A stretch of 32,353 nucleotides of DNA from Verrucomicrobiota bacterium (GCA_016219905.1 JACRKA010000228.1:1-32353); one strand, 5' to 3'. Counted from the stretch's first letter, positions 14,773 to 23,164 are shown. Notes: generated by a model not told the origin, from the sequence alone. Program-made: numbers and translations.

Positions 14773-17613
14773 GTGAAAACTCCCGCCCTCTGTCTCACAC
14801 TGGCGCTGCTCGCAACCTCAGCCCGCGGCGAAAACATCAGCCTCTGGCTCACCCTCGACGAGAAGACGATCGGCCCCGCCGTGGCGTGGGACGGCTCCGC
14901 TCGCGTCAGCGACGGCGGCAAGGTCGCCGTGCGCGAGTGGTTGTTCGACGAGAGCGACTCGATCAAGGACGCGACGTGGCAGGCGAGCACGCAACACGAC
15001 AAGGACACCGCCGAACAAGCCGCGGCGCGTGGCAAGCGCGCCCCGGTGTCCGAGTATGGCGTGCCGAAGGAGCGGTTCGCCCAAGGCCGCCCCCCCCGCC
15101 GTTCCACGCTGGGCAAAGGGTTGCTGCTCGACGTCAGCGGCCCGCCGTCGGGAACGCTGAACATCACGACCAAGCTTGGCGACATCAACATCACGCTGGC
15201 TGACATCGCGAAGCGCCGCGACATGAACTTCCTCGATGGCCGGATGCGACTGCGCTGCCTGCCCGACGTGCAATCGCTGACCAGCGGCCGCGAGGCCGAG
15301 GAGGAGTTCCCTAGCATCGCCGTCCTGCCCGATGGCCGCGCCGCCGTCGCCTACGTCGCATGGGACGGCAAGAAAGACCGCATCTGGCTGCGCGTCGCTG
15401 ACAAGGCCGAGGCGCTGACCGGGGCCGGCGACTTCCACGACCCGCGCGTCGCCGTCAACGGCCGTGGCGAACTCTGGTGTGTCTGGGCCGCCAACGACGG
15501 CAAGCAATGGGACCTCTGGGCGCGCACGCCCGGCAAGCCCGCCATCCGGCTCACGCGTTCACCGCAGAACGATTTCTGGCCGCGGCTCGCCCGCGACAAG
15601 CGCGGCGACCTCTGGCTCGCGTGGCAAGCCGTCGCCGACGACCTGCACTACGAAGTCATGCTCGCCCAACTCGGCAGCGACGGCCTCAGCACGCCCATCA
15701 ACGTCAGCGAGCACGCAGCGGACGATTGGGAGCCTGCCATCTGCGCCGCGCCCGACGGCCGCATCGTCGTCGCGTGGGACACCTACCGCAACGGCAGCTT
15801 CGACATCTACCTGCGCGAGTTCCGCGACGGCAAACCGCTCGGCCCCGCGATGCCCGTCGCCGCGTCCGCCGAACGCGAAGCCCACGCCTCCGTCGCCGCC
15901 GATTCGAAAGGCCGCGTCTGGATCACCTGGGACGTGAGCATGGCCGAATGGGGCAAACATCCCACGCCGACCGGCACGCTCCACGCCTGGCGCCGCAGCG
16001 AGGTCGCTTGTCTGGAAAACGGCAGGCTCGCACGGCCCGCGCAGCCGTTGATGGACGCTCTGCCGGTGCTTGGCGCGCGATGGATCGAGTATCCCGCCGT
16101 CGCCGTGGACGGCCGCGACCGCGTGTGGGTCATCTACCGATTTGCGAACGACGTGCATCCCGTCGCGCCGCCGGCCAAGCGGGGCGGCTCCGCGCAAACG
16201 CACACGATGTGGATTCTGTTCGCCCACTGCTACGACGGCGACAAGTGGTCGCGGCCGGTTTTGTTGTCGCAGAGCAACGGCCGCCAGGACATGCGGTTCG
16301 ACACCGCGCTCGACCGCGACGGCAACCTCCTCGTCGTCTTCGCTGGCGACAACCGCACGCGCCAGCGCCCCGCGATGCCCGTAGATCACGACGTGTTCGT
16401 CGCGTCCCTGCGCGGCTTCGGTGCCGAGCCGCGCCCGCCGCAGTTCATGACAAGGAGGGGCGACACTCCTGTCGCCCCTGCAGAATCGGCGGCAGGAGTG
16501 CCGCCGCTCCTTGAAACGGCGGCTGGCACCGACCTCGGCAAAATCACGCCCGTTGCCGCTGATCCCGAACAGAAACCGTTGCCGCGCGAGTGGACTGTCG
16601 GCGGCAAGACCTACAAGCTGCTGGTGGGCGACACACACCGACACACCGACATCAGCCAGTGCAGCAACGGCGGCGACGGCTCGTTGCAGGACGCCTACCG
16701 TTACGCGCTCGACTGCTACCGGCTCGACTGGCTGGCCATCAGCGACCACGACCAGGACATCCTCAAGCACCGCACCGACCGCATCGCTCGCCCGCGCCAG
16801 GACTACGCATGGTGGCGCTCGCAGAAATATTGCGACCTCTACACCATCCCCGGCCGGTTCCTCGCCCTTTACGGATACGAACACGGCGGCTCCTACGCCG
16901 ACCGCGGCGGCCACAAGAACGTCGTCCTGCCCGTGCGCGGCCAGCCCGTGCGCGAGGAGGACTCGCCGGAGGAATTCTTCAAGGTGCTCGCCAACAGCGG
17001 CTGCATCGCCATCCCCCACCAGCTCGCCGACGCCGGCTCGCGCATGGACTGGGACAAGTGGAACAAGGACTACGAGCGCGTGGCCGAGATCTTCCAGATG
17101 CGCGGCAACTACGAGTTCGCCGAGTGTCCGCGCGCCGCGCGCATCATGACGCCGGGCAACTTCATGTGGGACGCGCTCGCCAAGGGCGTCCGCATCGGCA
17201 TCATCGCCTCCAGCGACCACGGCCAGACCCACATCGCGCTCGCCGGCGCGTGGGCCACCGACTTCACCCGGCCCGCAATCCTCGAAGCGTTGCGCGCGCG
17301 CCGCACCTTTGGCGGCACCACGAAGATCTCCATCGAAACCCGCATTGGCGACAGGCCGCAAGGCAGCGAGATCGAATTGACCGCCGCGCCGAAGATCGAA
17401 GCCCGGCTCGAAGCGCCGTCACCCATCGCGCTGGTCCAGATCGTCCGCGATGGCCAGTTCATCTACACCTCCAGGCCGGAGCAGCCCGCAGTCACGCTCT
17501 CCTTCACCGACCCCGGCCTGAAACCCGGCCAGAGCGCCTACTACTACGTCCGCGCCCAAGTCGGCTCCAACGATCTCGCCTGGACCTCGCCGATCTGGGT
17601 GAGCAGGAAGTAA
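14773..17613 (+). CDS. Secreted beta-propeller protein fused to a DUF3604-like PHP domain
   Basis: 946 aa from a GTG start at 14773, followed by a short signal peptide (LCLTLALLATSARGE). Residues about 170-560 form BNR/TolB-like propeller repeats (FPSIAVLPDGRAAVAYVAWD, WPRLARDKRGDLWLAWQ and more). From about 610 a metal-dependent PHP-type domain begins: GDTHRHTD (619-626, H622, H624), ISDHDQD (D658, H659), YEHGG, IPHQ and SSDHGQT (D815, H816). These match the ligand pattern of DUF3604/PHP hydrolases, so a multi-metal hydrolase of unknown substrate is likely. A palindromic element (16451-16513) lies in frame in the linker between the two parts and adds 21 codons without breaking the frame. It follows the MFS gene by 12 bases. 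Confidence 0.87.
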   Translation: MKTPALCLTLALLATSARGENISLWLTLDEKTIGPAVAWDGSARVSDGGKVAVREWLFDESDSIKDATWQASTQHDKDTAEQAAARGKRAPVSEYGVPKERFAQGRPPRRSTLGKGLLLDVSGPPSGTLNITTKLGDINITLADIAKRRDMNFLDGRMRLRCLPDVQSLTSGREAEEEFPSIAVLPDGRAAVAYVAWDGKKDRIWLRVADKAEALTGAGDFHDPRVAVNGRGELWCVWAANDGKQWDLWARTPGKPAIRLTRSPQNDFWPRLARDKRGDLWLAWQAVADDLHYEVMLAQLGSDGLSTPINVSEHAADDWEPAICAAPDGRIVVAWDTYRNGSFDIYLREFRDGKPLGPAMPVAASAEREAHASVAADSKGRVWITWDVSMAEWGKHPTPTGTLHAWRRSEVACLENGRLARPAQPLMDALPVLGARWIEYPAVAVDGRDRVWVIYRFANDVHPVAPPAKRGGSAQTHTMWILFAHCYDGDKWSRPVLLSQSNGRQDMRFDTALDRDGNLLVVFAGDNRTRQRPAMPVDHDVFVASLRGFGAEPRPPQFMTRRGDTPVAPAESAAGVPPLLETAAGTDLGKITPVAADPEQKPLPREWTVGGKTYKLLVGDTHRHTDISQCSNGGDGSLQDAYRYALDCYRLDWLAISDHDQDILKHRTDRIARPRQDYAWWRSQKYCDLYTIPGRFLALYGYEHGGSYADRGGHKNVVLPVRGQPVREEDSPEEFFKVLANSGCIAIPHQLADAGSRMDWDKWNKDYERVAEIFQMRGNYEFAECPRAARIMTPGNFMWDALAKGVRIGIIASSDHGQTHIALAGAWATDFTRPAILEALRARRTFGGTTKISIETRIGDRPQGSEIELTAAPKIEARLEAPSPIALVQIVRDGQFIYTSRPEQPAVTLSFTDPGLKPGQSAYYYVRAQVGSNDLAWTSPIWVSRK
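16451..16513. repeat. 63-base twin-hairpin palindromic repeat inside a coding sequence
   Basis: The unit is bounded by CAAGGAG and its complement CTCCTTG. Inside are two perfect hairpins: a 10-bp stem AGGGGCGACA/TGTCGCCCCT with loop CTCC (16456-16479), and an 8-bp stem CGGCGGCA/TGCCGCCG with loop GGAG (16487-16506). The length is exactly 21 codons, so the host frame is kept. It encodes a Pro/Ala/Gly-rich linker between propeller and PHP domain. Confidence 0.88.
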
Positions 17614-17643
17614 CCGCAGAACCGCTCTCAAGAAGGACTTCAC

Positions 17644-18033
17644 ATGGACATCTTCGATTTAGTTTGGAACGTTCAGCAGCAAGCGAAACTTGGCGAGTTG
17701 GAGACCGAAGTTCATTTCGCTAAGGGCGATGCTCAGGCCGCAGCACAAAGCGTTCTGATGAACATTGTGGTTCCGCTGGAACAGCGTGTGGACCGGCTCG
17801 CGCTCGTCACGCGCGCGATGTGGGCGCTCATTCGTGAAAACACGCAACTGACCGAGACCGACTTGGTGAAGCGCATCACGGAGATTGATGCGATGGACGG
17901 GGCCGTGGACGGCAAGGTGCTGAAGCCGCCGATGCAGTGCCCCAAGTGCGACAGCATGGTGTGCCGTCAGTTCCGCCGCTGCCTCTTTTGCGGCTACGAA
18001 GACGAGACCGCCAATCCGTTCGATGCGGTTTAG
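17644..18033 (+). CDS. Small protein with C-terminal zinc ribbon, function unknown
   Basis: 129 aa. A helical N-terminal two-thirds (FDLVWNVQQQAKLGELETEV, then VPLEQRVDRLALVTRAMWAL) leads to a C-terminal four-cysteine zinc ribbon, CPKCDS near residue 98 and CLFCGYE near 113. A good ribosome site (AAGAAGGA) lies just before ATG 17644. The composition is less GC-rich than in its neighbours, so it may be a more recent arrival. It starts 30 bases after the PHP gene and could be read through from it. No known family recognised; binding of nucleic acid or protein is only a guess from the ribbon. Confidence 0.8.
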   Translation: MDIFDLVWNVQQQAKLGELETEVHFAKGDAQAAAQSVLMNIVVPLEQRVDRLALVTRAMWALIRENTQLTETDLVKRITEIDAMDGAVDGKVLKPPMQCPKCDSMVCRQFRRCLFCGYEDETANPFDAV

Positions 18034-18082
18034 CACTCCACGCTGTGTCGGCACCAACAACCCTCACAGCCTCTTCCCTGCC

Positions 18083-19441
18083 TCAGGGTTTGGCCTTCGG
18101 CGCTGCTGCGGCTGAGTCGCCTTCGATCCGGTAAAGGTGCGTCTTGGTTCGCAGGAACAGCGCCTTTCCTGATACCGCTGGAGAGGCCATGCAACCGATA
18201 TCGAGCGTGTTCGTCGCCAGCACCTCGAACGTGCGGCCGGGTTTCAGCACGGTGGTCTTGCCTTGCTGGTTGAAAAAGTAAAGCCGGCCATCGGCGTAGA
18301 TCGGCGAGGACGCGTATTTGCCGCCGATTCGTTCCCTCCAAACCTCCTTGCCCGTCGCAACCTCCAGACACGTCACGACGCTGTCGTCGCTCACCATGTA
18401 AAGCAAGTCGCCCACAATCACCGGCGAAGCGGTTCGGGGCACACTGTTGCCAAACTTCCACGCCACATGAGAATCGGTCACGTCGCCTTGGCCGCCAACG
18501 CGCACCGCCCAGACTTCAGTCGTGCCCGACCCGGTGACGAACAGGGCCATTCCCTGGCTGAACAGCGGACACGGCGCGGCCGACCAGCAGCCATGACGGA
18601 CCATCCAAAGTTCCCGGCCCGTGCGCGGGTCATAGGCATAGGCGGCTTTCGCGCCGGGGCTGAGCATCTGCGGCTGGCCGTTGACGCTGACAATCAACGG
18701 CGTGCTGTGCGCCTTGCGCAGGTCGCCGTCCTTGGCAAACTTCTGGAAACCTTCCGCGTCGTTGAACTTCACCGAGCGGTTGGTCTTCCAGACCGTCTTG
18801 CCGGTCTGTTTGTCCAGCGCCGCATGATACTGCACGTCGGCGCCGTCCATGGTGAGGATCAACAGGTTCTCGAACAGGATCAGCGACGAAGCCGGCCCGC
18901 GATAATGACGGCAGGGCAGGTCCTGCCGCTGCCAGAGAACCTTGCCCGTCGCGCTGTCGAGGCACGCCGTGCCGTAGCAGCCGAAGTGGACATAGACGCG
19001 GCCTTTCTCGATCGCCGCGGAGGGCGTCGCGTAGCCGTTGACGATGTTGCCGAGCGGTTCGGGATTGTCGCAGTGGAAGAGTTTCTGATTCAGCCGGACC
19101 TTGCCCGTCCCGGCATCCACACAGATCACGAAAAAGTCGTGGCCATCCTCCGTCGCCGTCGTCAGCCAAACCTGACCGTCCATCACCACCGGCGTGGACC
19201 AGCCGCGAAAAGGAATCTCGATCTTCCATTTCACATTCCCGGTCTCGCTCCAGTTCAGGGGCAGGCCGATGGGCTTGCTGTCGCCCGGCGCGGACACATG
19301 GCCATCGCCCCAAGGCCCGCGAAACTCCGGCCAGTCAGCCCGGGCCTGGGCCATCGGCCAAAACGATCCCAACAGCAACAACAAACCAATGATTGTGGGT
19401 CGCAAAACACTCATGGAGACCGCCGCAAGCTTCGTTGTCAT
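18083..19441 (-). CDS. Secreted PQQ-like beta-propeller repeat protein
   Basis: 452 aa. A signal peptide is clear (IIGLLLLLGSFWPMAQARADW), then the start typical of this group, WPEFRGPWGDGH. Propeller blades with the PQQ-enzyme-like pattern recur: VICVDAGTGKVRLNQ, ACLDSATGKVLWQRQ, HAALDKQTGKTVWKTN, YAYDPRTGRELWMVRHG and CLEVATGKEVWRERIGG. Such outer-membrane or periplasmic propellers are abundant in Verrucomicrobia and Planctomycetes. True PQQ binding is not implied, since dehydrogenase residues are not evident. ATG 19414 is an alternative start that gives a shorter n-region. It converges on the zinc-ribbon gene with a 49-base gap. Confidence 0.9.
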   Translation of the reverse strand: MTTKLAAVSMSVLRPTIIGLLLLLGSFWPMAQARADWPEFRGPWGDGHVSAPGDSKPIGLPLNWSETGNVKWKIEIPFRGWSTPVVMDGQVWLTTATEDGHDFFVICVDAGTGKVRLNQKLFHCDNPEPLGNIVNGYATPSAAIEKGRVYVHFGCYGTACLDSATGKVLWQRQDLPCRHYRGPASSLILFENLLILTMDGADVQYHAALDKQTGKTVWKTNRSVKFNDAEGFQKFAKDGDLRKAHSTPLIVSVNGQPQMLSPGAKAAYAYDPRTGRELWMVRHGCWSAAPCPLFSQGMALFVTGSGTTEVWAVRVGGQGDVTDSHVAWKFGNSVPRTASPVIVGDLLYMVSDDSVVTCLEVATGKEVWRERIGGKYASSPIYADGRLYFFNQQGKTTVLKPGRTFEVLATNTLDIGCMASPAVSGKALFLRTKTHLYRIEGDSAAAAPKAKP

Positions 19442-19578
19442 TCCCCGTTCTTACACGAGTTCCAATGCCGTTGCCAAGATGTTGCTGCTGCGCGAAGTCG
19501 CAAGTCATGGCTAACCGCTATTGCCGGGGCTACTCAACGCCGAGGCGATGTGTTAGTGTCCGCGGCCAAATCAACGCC

Positions 19579-19983
19579 ATGGCCGCCTTCCAAAAACTTC
19601 CCGTCCGGACCCGCGAGCACACACAGCTTGTGGACGTGACCGATCTGGTCCGGCGTGAGGTGCGCGCGGTGGGGCTGCGCGAGGGCGTGGTGACGTTGTT
19701 CGTGCCGCACACGACCGCTGGCATCACGATCCAGGAGAACGCCGACCCCGACGTGGCGCGCGACCTGATCGTGGCGCTGGAGCGGGCGGTGCCGTGGGAA
19801 TCGGGCGATTACCGGCACAGCGAGGGCAACACCGCCGCGCACGTGAAGGCGTCGTTGATGGGCAGCTCGGCGCAAGTGTTCGTGCATGACGGCGACCTGG
19901 CGCTCGGCACGTGGCAGGCGATTTACTTTTGCGAATTCGACGGCCCGCGCTCGCGCGAGCTGTGGATGCGAGTTTCCGAATAA
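19579..19983 (+). CDS. YjbQ/UPF0047 family protein (secondary thiamine-phosphate synthase type)
   Basis: 134 aa, the normal length. Signature blocks are intact: VPHTTAGITIQENADPDV (H44, N54, D56) and RHSEGNTAAHVKASLMG (H80, E82, N84, H88). The family forms a small barrel; the E. coli member YjbQ shows weak thiamine-phosphate synthase activity, but the natural role is unsettled. The start at 19579 is chosen because homologous sequence begins at MAAFQK and the longer upstream frame is low-quality. A TauE/SafE-like gene follows after 21 bases, so the two are probably one operon. Confidence 0.92.
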   Translation: MAAFQKLPVRTREHTQLVDVTDLVRREVRAVGLREGVVTLFVPHTTAGITIQENADPDVARDLIVALERAVPWESGDYRHSEGNTAAHVKASLMGSSAQVFVHDGDLALGTWQAIYFCEFDGPRSRELWMRVSE

Positions 19984-20004
19984 CAACCCAACGAGGACAC
20001 GATC

Positions 20005-20361
20005 ATGGCTCAACTCGGCGCAATGCTCATCGGTTTGGCGTCCGGCTTTCTCGGCGGACTCATCGGCGTGGGCGGCGGCATCATCATGGTGCCGCTGTTC
20101 CGGCTCGCGGCGGGCCTCGACATGCAGAAGGCCGTCGGCACGTCGCTGGCGATCATGGCGCCGATGGCCATCGTCGGCGCGTTGACCAAGGCGCGCTCCG
20201 GCCACTGGGACGCCCCCTCGTTCGCGTGGGCCGTCGGGCTGGCGGTCGTGGGTGGCTGGCTCGGCGCGACCTACGGCAACAGCCTCCGCAGCGAACTGCT
20301 GCAGAAAATCTTCGCCGTGTTCATGGTGGGCATCGGCGTCTATATGTTCTTCAAGAAGTAG
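20005..20361 (+). CDS. TauE/SafE family membrane protein, half length
   Basis: 118 aa with about four hydrophobic segments. The N-terminal GFLGGLIGVGGGIIMVPLF and the following KAVGTSLAIMAPMAIVGALT carry the TauE/SafE signature. Usual members have about 250 residues made of two such halves; this protein has one, and may work as a dimer, as in other half-sized transporters. Known members export sulfite or organosulfonates, but substrate cannot be assigned here. A GAGGA ribosome site precedes ATG 20005. Stop follows FFKK with no sign of a broken second half in the downstream DNA, which is repeat material. Confidence 0.88.
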   Translation: MAQLGAMLIGLASGFLGGLIGVGGGIIMVPLFRLAAGLDMQKAVGTSLAIMAPMAIVGALTKARSGHWDAPSFAWAVGLAVVGGWLGATYGNSLRSELLQKIFAVFMVGIGVYMFFKK

Positions 20362-20378
20362 CCCGCGCCAACGGGTGT

Positions 20379-20660
20379 GATTGAAAGTGTCGGTCGGCAG
20401 CTCATCGCCCCGAAGGGGCCGTGGTAAGTCAGCCCAGGGCAAGCGAGTCTGCGAGCGCCGCCCTGGGTTCACGTTTCGGAAAAACGACGCGCCCTGAAAG
20501 GGCGCGAGTAAGAGAGCCACTGGGGTCCGCCCCTTCTCCTTGCGCCCTTTCAGGGCGCATAGGATTGCTTGATTCTATCCCAGGGCGGCGCTCGCAGACT
20601 CGCTTGCCCTGGGCTGGTATATTCCTGCGCCTTCAGCGCGTTTGACCGACACTTCCAATC
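20379..20660. repeat. 282-base nested palindromic element
   Basis: Outer ends 20379-20395 and 20644-20660 are 17-base inverted repeats with one mismatch. Inside is a 38-bp perfect inverted repeat (20430-20467 with 20579-20616). Within that are two short hairpins built on GCGCCCT/AGGGCGC (20491-20507 region and 20542-20558), themselves inverted copies of each other, and a GCCCCGAAGGGGC hairpin near 20407. No reading frame is credible. The nested, symmetric design without transposase fits a MITE-like or REP-type element. It fills most of the 374-base gap between the TauE-like and pseudopilin genes. Confidence 0.88.
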
Positions 20661-20735
20661 GCACCCCGCGCCAACAACCTCCTTGACGCGCTGCGGCCGG
20701 GTGGACGAAAGTTCAAGGCAGTTGAGGATATTGAA

Positions 20736-21365
20736 ATGATCAAGAGCAAGCTGCGCGGGTTCACCTTGGTGGAGTTGTTGGTGGTGATGGAGATCCTGGT
20801 CGTCCTCATCGGCCTGCTGCTGCCGCAGGTGGGCCGCGTCACCGAGAAGGCCAACCGCGGCAAGTGCGCCTCCAACCTCAAGCAGATGCTCATCGGCTTC
20901 AACACCTTCATGGCCGAGGAGGGCGCCTACCCGAAGTCTTCCGCGTCCAACATCGGCGGGTCCACGGGCTGGAAGGAGGCGGTCGAAAAATACTGGGGCG
21001 GCAAGAACGAGATCACCATGTGCCCGACCGCGGTCAAGACCCATGGCGTGAAAAGCTGGACGTTGATGATGAACCAGAACCTGGCCGGCCGCTCGTTTGG
21101 CGGCGCCCAGCCCGGCTCGACGCCGTTGCCCGCCAACCGCACCACCAAGACTATCCTCTGCGGCGACGGCCATTACACCGGGCAGGGCGCCGACGACAAC
21201 CGTTGGACCGGCATTGACTGCGAGAAGGAGCCGCCGGACTTCGAGCACGCCGGCGGCGCCAACTTCCTCTTCTGCGACGGTCACTTGCAGTATCTGGTCA
21301 AGGAGAAGGCCCTGCAGCCGTATCTGTGGGATCCTTTGAGGCCGTTGCCGGCGAGCGCGCAATGA
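20736..21365 (+). CDS. Type II secretion-like pseudopilin with H-X9-DG motif
   Basis: 209 aa. The class III signal peptide is short and basic, MIKSKLRG, cleaved before F9, with the conserved glutamate E13 in GFTLVELLVVMEILVVLIGL forming the pilin helix. The globular part ends in HAGGANFLFCDGH, where H is followed by nine residues and DG, the H-X9-DG signature of a large Verrucomicrobia/Planctomycetes/Lentisphaerae pseudopilin family. The usual VVIAIIAILA helix is altered (VVMEILVVLI), which puts an extra acidic residue in the membrane segment. A GAGG site precedes the ATG. Probably processed by a prepilin peptidase encoded elsewhere; role in a surface or secretion structure unknown. Confidence 0.92.
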   Translation: MIKSKLRGFTLVELLVVMEILVVLIGLLLPQVGRVTEKANRGKCASNLKQMLIGFNTFMAEEGAYPKSSASNIGGSTGWKEAVEKYWGGKNEITMCPTAVKTHGVKSWTLMMNQNLAGRSFGGAQPGSTPLPANRTTKTILCGDGHYTGQGADDNRWTGIDCEKEPPDFEHAGGANFLFCDGHLQYLVKEKALQPYLWDPLRPLPASAQ

Positions 21366-21407
21366 CCCCGACGGGCACGCGCCACCGGCCATGCTGAGGG
21401 CCTTGTG

Positions 21408-22685
21408 ATGAACGTCCGCCTCGCCTACGGCAAGACCGGCCTCGACGTCGAACTGCCCGACGCCCGCACCACCGTCATCGAGCCGTCGCCCGTCGCCGGC
21501 CTGCCCGACGAGCGCGCCGCGTTTGCCGCCGCGCTGGAGCAGCCCATCGCCTCGCCGCCGTTGCGCGCGATGGTCCGGCCCGACGACCGCATCTGCATCG
21601 TCTTCTCCGACATCACCCGCGCCACGCCGAACGAGCGCATCATCCCGTGGCTGCTCGCCGAACTCGAACGCCTCGGCGCGCGGCGCGAGCGCATCACGCT
21701 GCTCAACGGCCTCGGCACCCACCGGCCCAACTCGAAAGCGGAACTCGAAAAGCTGCTCACGCCGCAAGTCGTGGCGGACTACCGCGTCGTCAACCACGAG
21801 CCGGCCAGCGACGCCGCGCTGGTGGAAGTCGGCGTCACCCGCGCCGGCAACCGCGCCCTGCTCAACCGCCACCTCGTCGAGGCCGACCTGCGCCTCATCA
21901 CCGGGTTCATCGAGCCGCACTTCTTCGCCGGGTTCAGCGGCGGCCCCAAGGGCGTCATGCCCGGCGTTGCCGGCCAGCGCACCGTCGAGCGCAACCACGG
22001 CGCGGCGATGATCGCCCACCCCAACGCGACATGGGGCGTCACCTTCGGCAACCCGCTCTGGGAAGAGATGCTGGAGGTCGCGCAGATGGTGAATCGCCGG
22101 CTCTTCCTTATCAACGTCACGCTCAACGAAGCGAAGCAGATCACGCGCGTGTTTGCCGGCGACCTCGTCGAAGCCCACCGCGCCGGCTGCGCGTTCGTCA
22201 AGCAGACCGCGATGCGGCCCGTGGACGCGCCGTTCGAGGTCGTCGTCACCACCAACAGCGGCCACCCGCTCGACCTCAACCTCTACCAGGCCGTCAAAGG
22301 CATGTCCGCCGCCGCGCGCATCGTCCGGCCGGGCGGCACGATCCTCATCGCCGCCGAGTGCGGCGACCCGCAGGGCCGCGGCGGGCCGTTCTACGAACTG
22401 CTGGGAAAACGCGACGGCCCGGACGGTCTGCTGGAACTCATCCACTCGCCCGGCTTTTGCTTCCCCGAGCAGTGGCAGGTGCAGATCCAATCGCTCATCC
22501 AGAAGAAGGCGCGCGTGCTCGTGCATTCGTCGCTGCCGGCGGATTTCGTGCGCGGCGCCCACCTCGAACCGTGCGAAGACATCGGCGCCGCGGTGCGCGA
22601 CCAGCTTGCCCGCCACGGCCCCGCCGCGCGCGTCGCCGTCCTGCCCCAAGGCCCGCTGACGATCCCGTATCTGCGCGAAGGCTGA
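21408..22685 (+). CDS. larA: LarA-family nickel-pincer-dependent racemase/epimerase
   Basis: 425 aa. The family interconverts 2-hydroxy acid stereoisomers (lactate in the founding member) by hydride transfer using the nickel-pincer nucleotide. All residues important in Lactobacillus plantarum LarA appear with a constant offset of three: D68 and R71 in SDITRATP, H105 in GTHR, H171 and K181 in PHFFAGFSGGPKGVMPG, and H197 in ERNHGAAM. K181 would be the cofactor attachment site. The cofactor makers LarB, LarC and LarE are not in this window. Substrate may be a hydroxy acid other than lactate. ATG 21408 is used; a GTG lies one codon earlier. Confidence 0.93.
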   Translation: MNVRLAYGKTGLDVELPDARTTVIEPSPVAGLPDERAAFAAALEQPIASPPLRAMVRPDDRICIVFSDITRATPNERIIPWLLAELERLGARRERITLLNGLGTHRPNSKAELEKLLTPQVVADYRVVNHEPASDAALVEVGVTRAGNRALLNRHLVEADLRLITGFIEPHFFAGFSGGPKGVMPGVAGQRTVERNHGAAMIAHPNATWGVTFGNPLWEEMLEVAQMVNRRLFLINVTLNEAKQITRVFAGDLVEAHRAGCAFVKQTAMRPVDAPFEVVVTTNSGHPLDLNLYQAVKGMSAAARIVRPGGTILIAAECGDPQGRGGPFYELLGKRDGPDGLLELIHSPGFCFPEQWQVQIQSLIQKKARVLVHSSLPADFVRGAHLEPCEDIGAAVRDQLARHGPAARVAVLPQGPLTIPYLREG

Positions 22686-22749
22686 CGGATGCTTGAGCCG
22701 GCTGCCGAAAGCTGCCGGAAACGCTGCCCTCGCACTGCCGAAAACCCTG

Positions 22750-22777
22750 TTGACGCTGCGGCGGCCTTCTGTTTAAC
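22750..22777 (+). promoter_or_regulatory. Candidate sigma-70 promoter of the cold-shock gene
   Basis: TTGACG (22750-22755) and TTTAAC (22772-22777) are separated by 16 bases. Transcription would start near 22785, leaving a leader of about 160 bases before the csp ATG at 22944. A leader of this length is typical for cold-shock genes whose mRNA responds to temperature. Confidence 0.5.
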
Positions 22778-22943
22778 TCGCCCCGCTGTTCGGAGTTTGT
22801 CGTTCGTCGTTTTGGCCGGGCCGCGAACTCACGAAGCGCTGGCGGGAAAGACCGAGACGCCGGCCTTTGTGAGTTTTGTTTTGTGGCCCGGGCGGAACGG
22901 CCCGACGAGTGCGTGTAACAGGAAGGAAGTTGAAAGGAGTAAA

Positions 22944-23144
22944 ATGGCAACAGGTAAAGTGAAGTGGTTCGACAACAAGAAGGGCTATGGTTTCATCGAG
23001 ATGCCGGGAAGTCCGGATGTGTTCGTGCATCATTCGAACATTGAAGGCACCGGCTTCAAGACCCTCAACGAGGGCGATATGGTCTCGTTCGAGGTGATGG
23101 CCGCCGACAAAGGCCCCAAAGCCCAGAATGTCCAAAAGGTGTAA
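22944..23144 (+). CDS. Cold-shock protein (CspA family)
   Basis: 66 aa, one cold-shock domain. RNP1 is KGYGFIEM (residues 13-20) and RNP2 is VFVHHSNI (26-33), preceded by [13 protein letters not shown]. It binds single-stranded RNA or DNA and melts secondary structure in the cytoplasm. ATG 22944 is set by a strong AAGGAG ribosome site; the frame is open further upstream to 22689 but that part has no family match and would cover the promoter. A strong terminator lies 20 bases after the stop, so it is monocistronic. Confidence 0.97.
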   Translation: MATGKVKWFDNKKGYGFIEMPGSPDVFVHHSNIEGTGFKTLNEGDMVSFEVMAADKGPKAQNVQKV

Positions 23145-23164
23145 ACCCACTCTTTGAGTGAAGT

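Noticed and set aside
20550-22649. Very long minus-strand frame antisense to larA and the pseudopilin (699 codons)
   Set aside because: It mirrors the codon structure of GC-rich plus-strand genes, runs through the nested palindrome, and shows no domain or ribosome site.
22689-22943. N-terminal extension of the cold-shock protein
   Set aside because: The extension has no family match, covers the likely promoter and leader, and the ATG at 22944 has a strong ribosome site.
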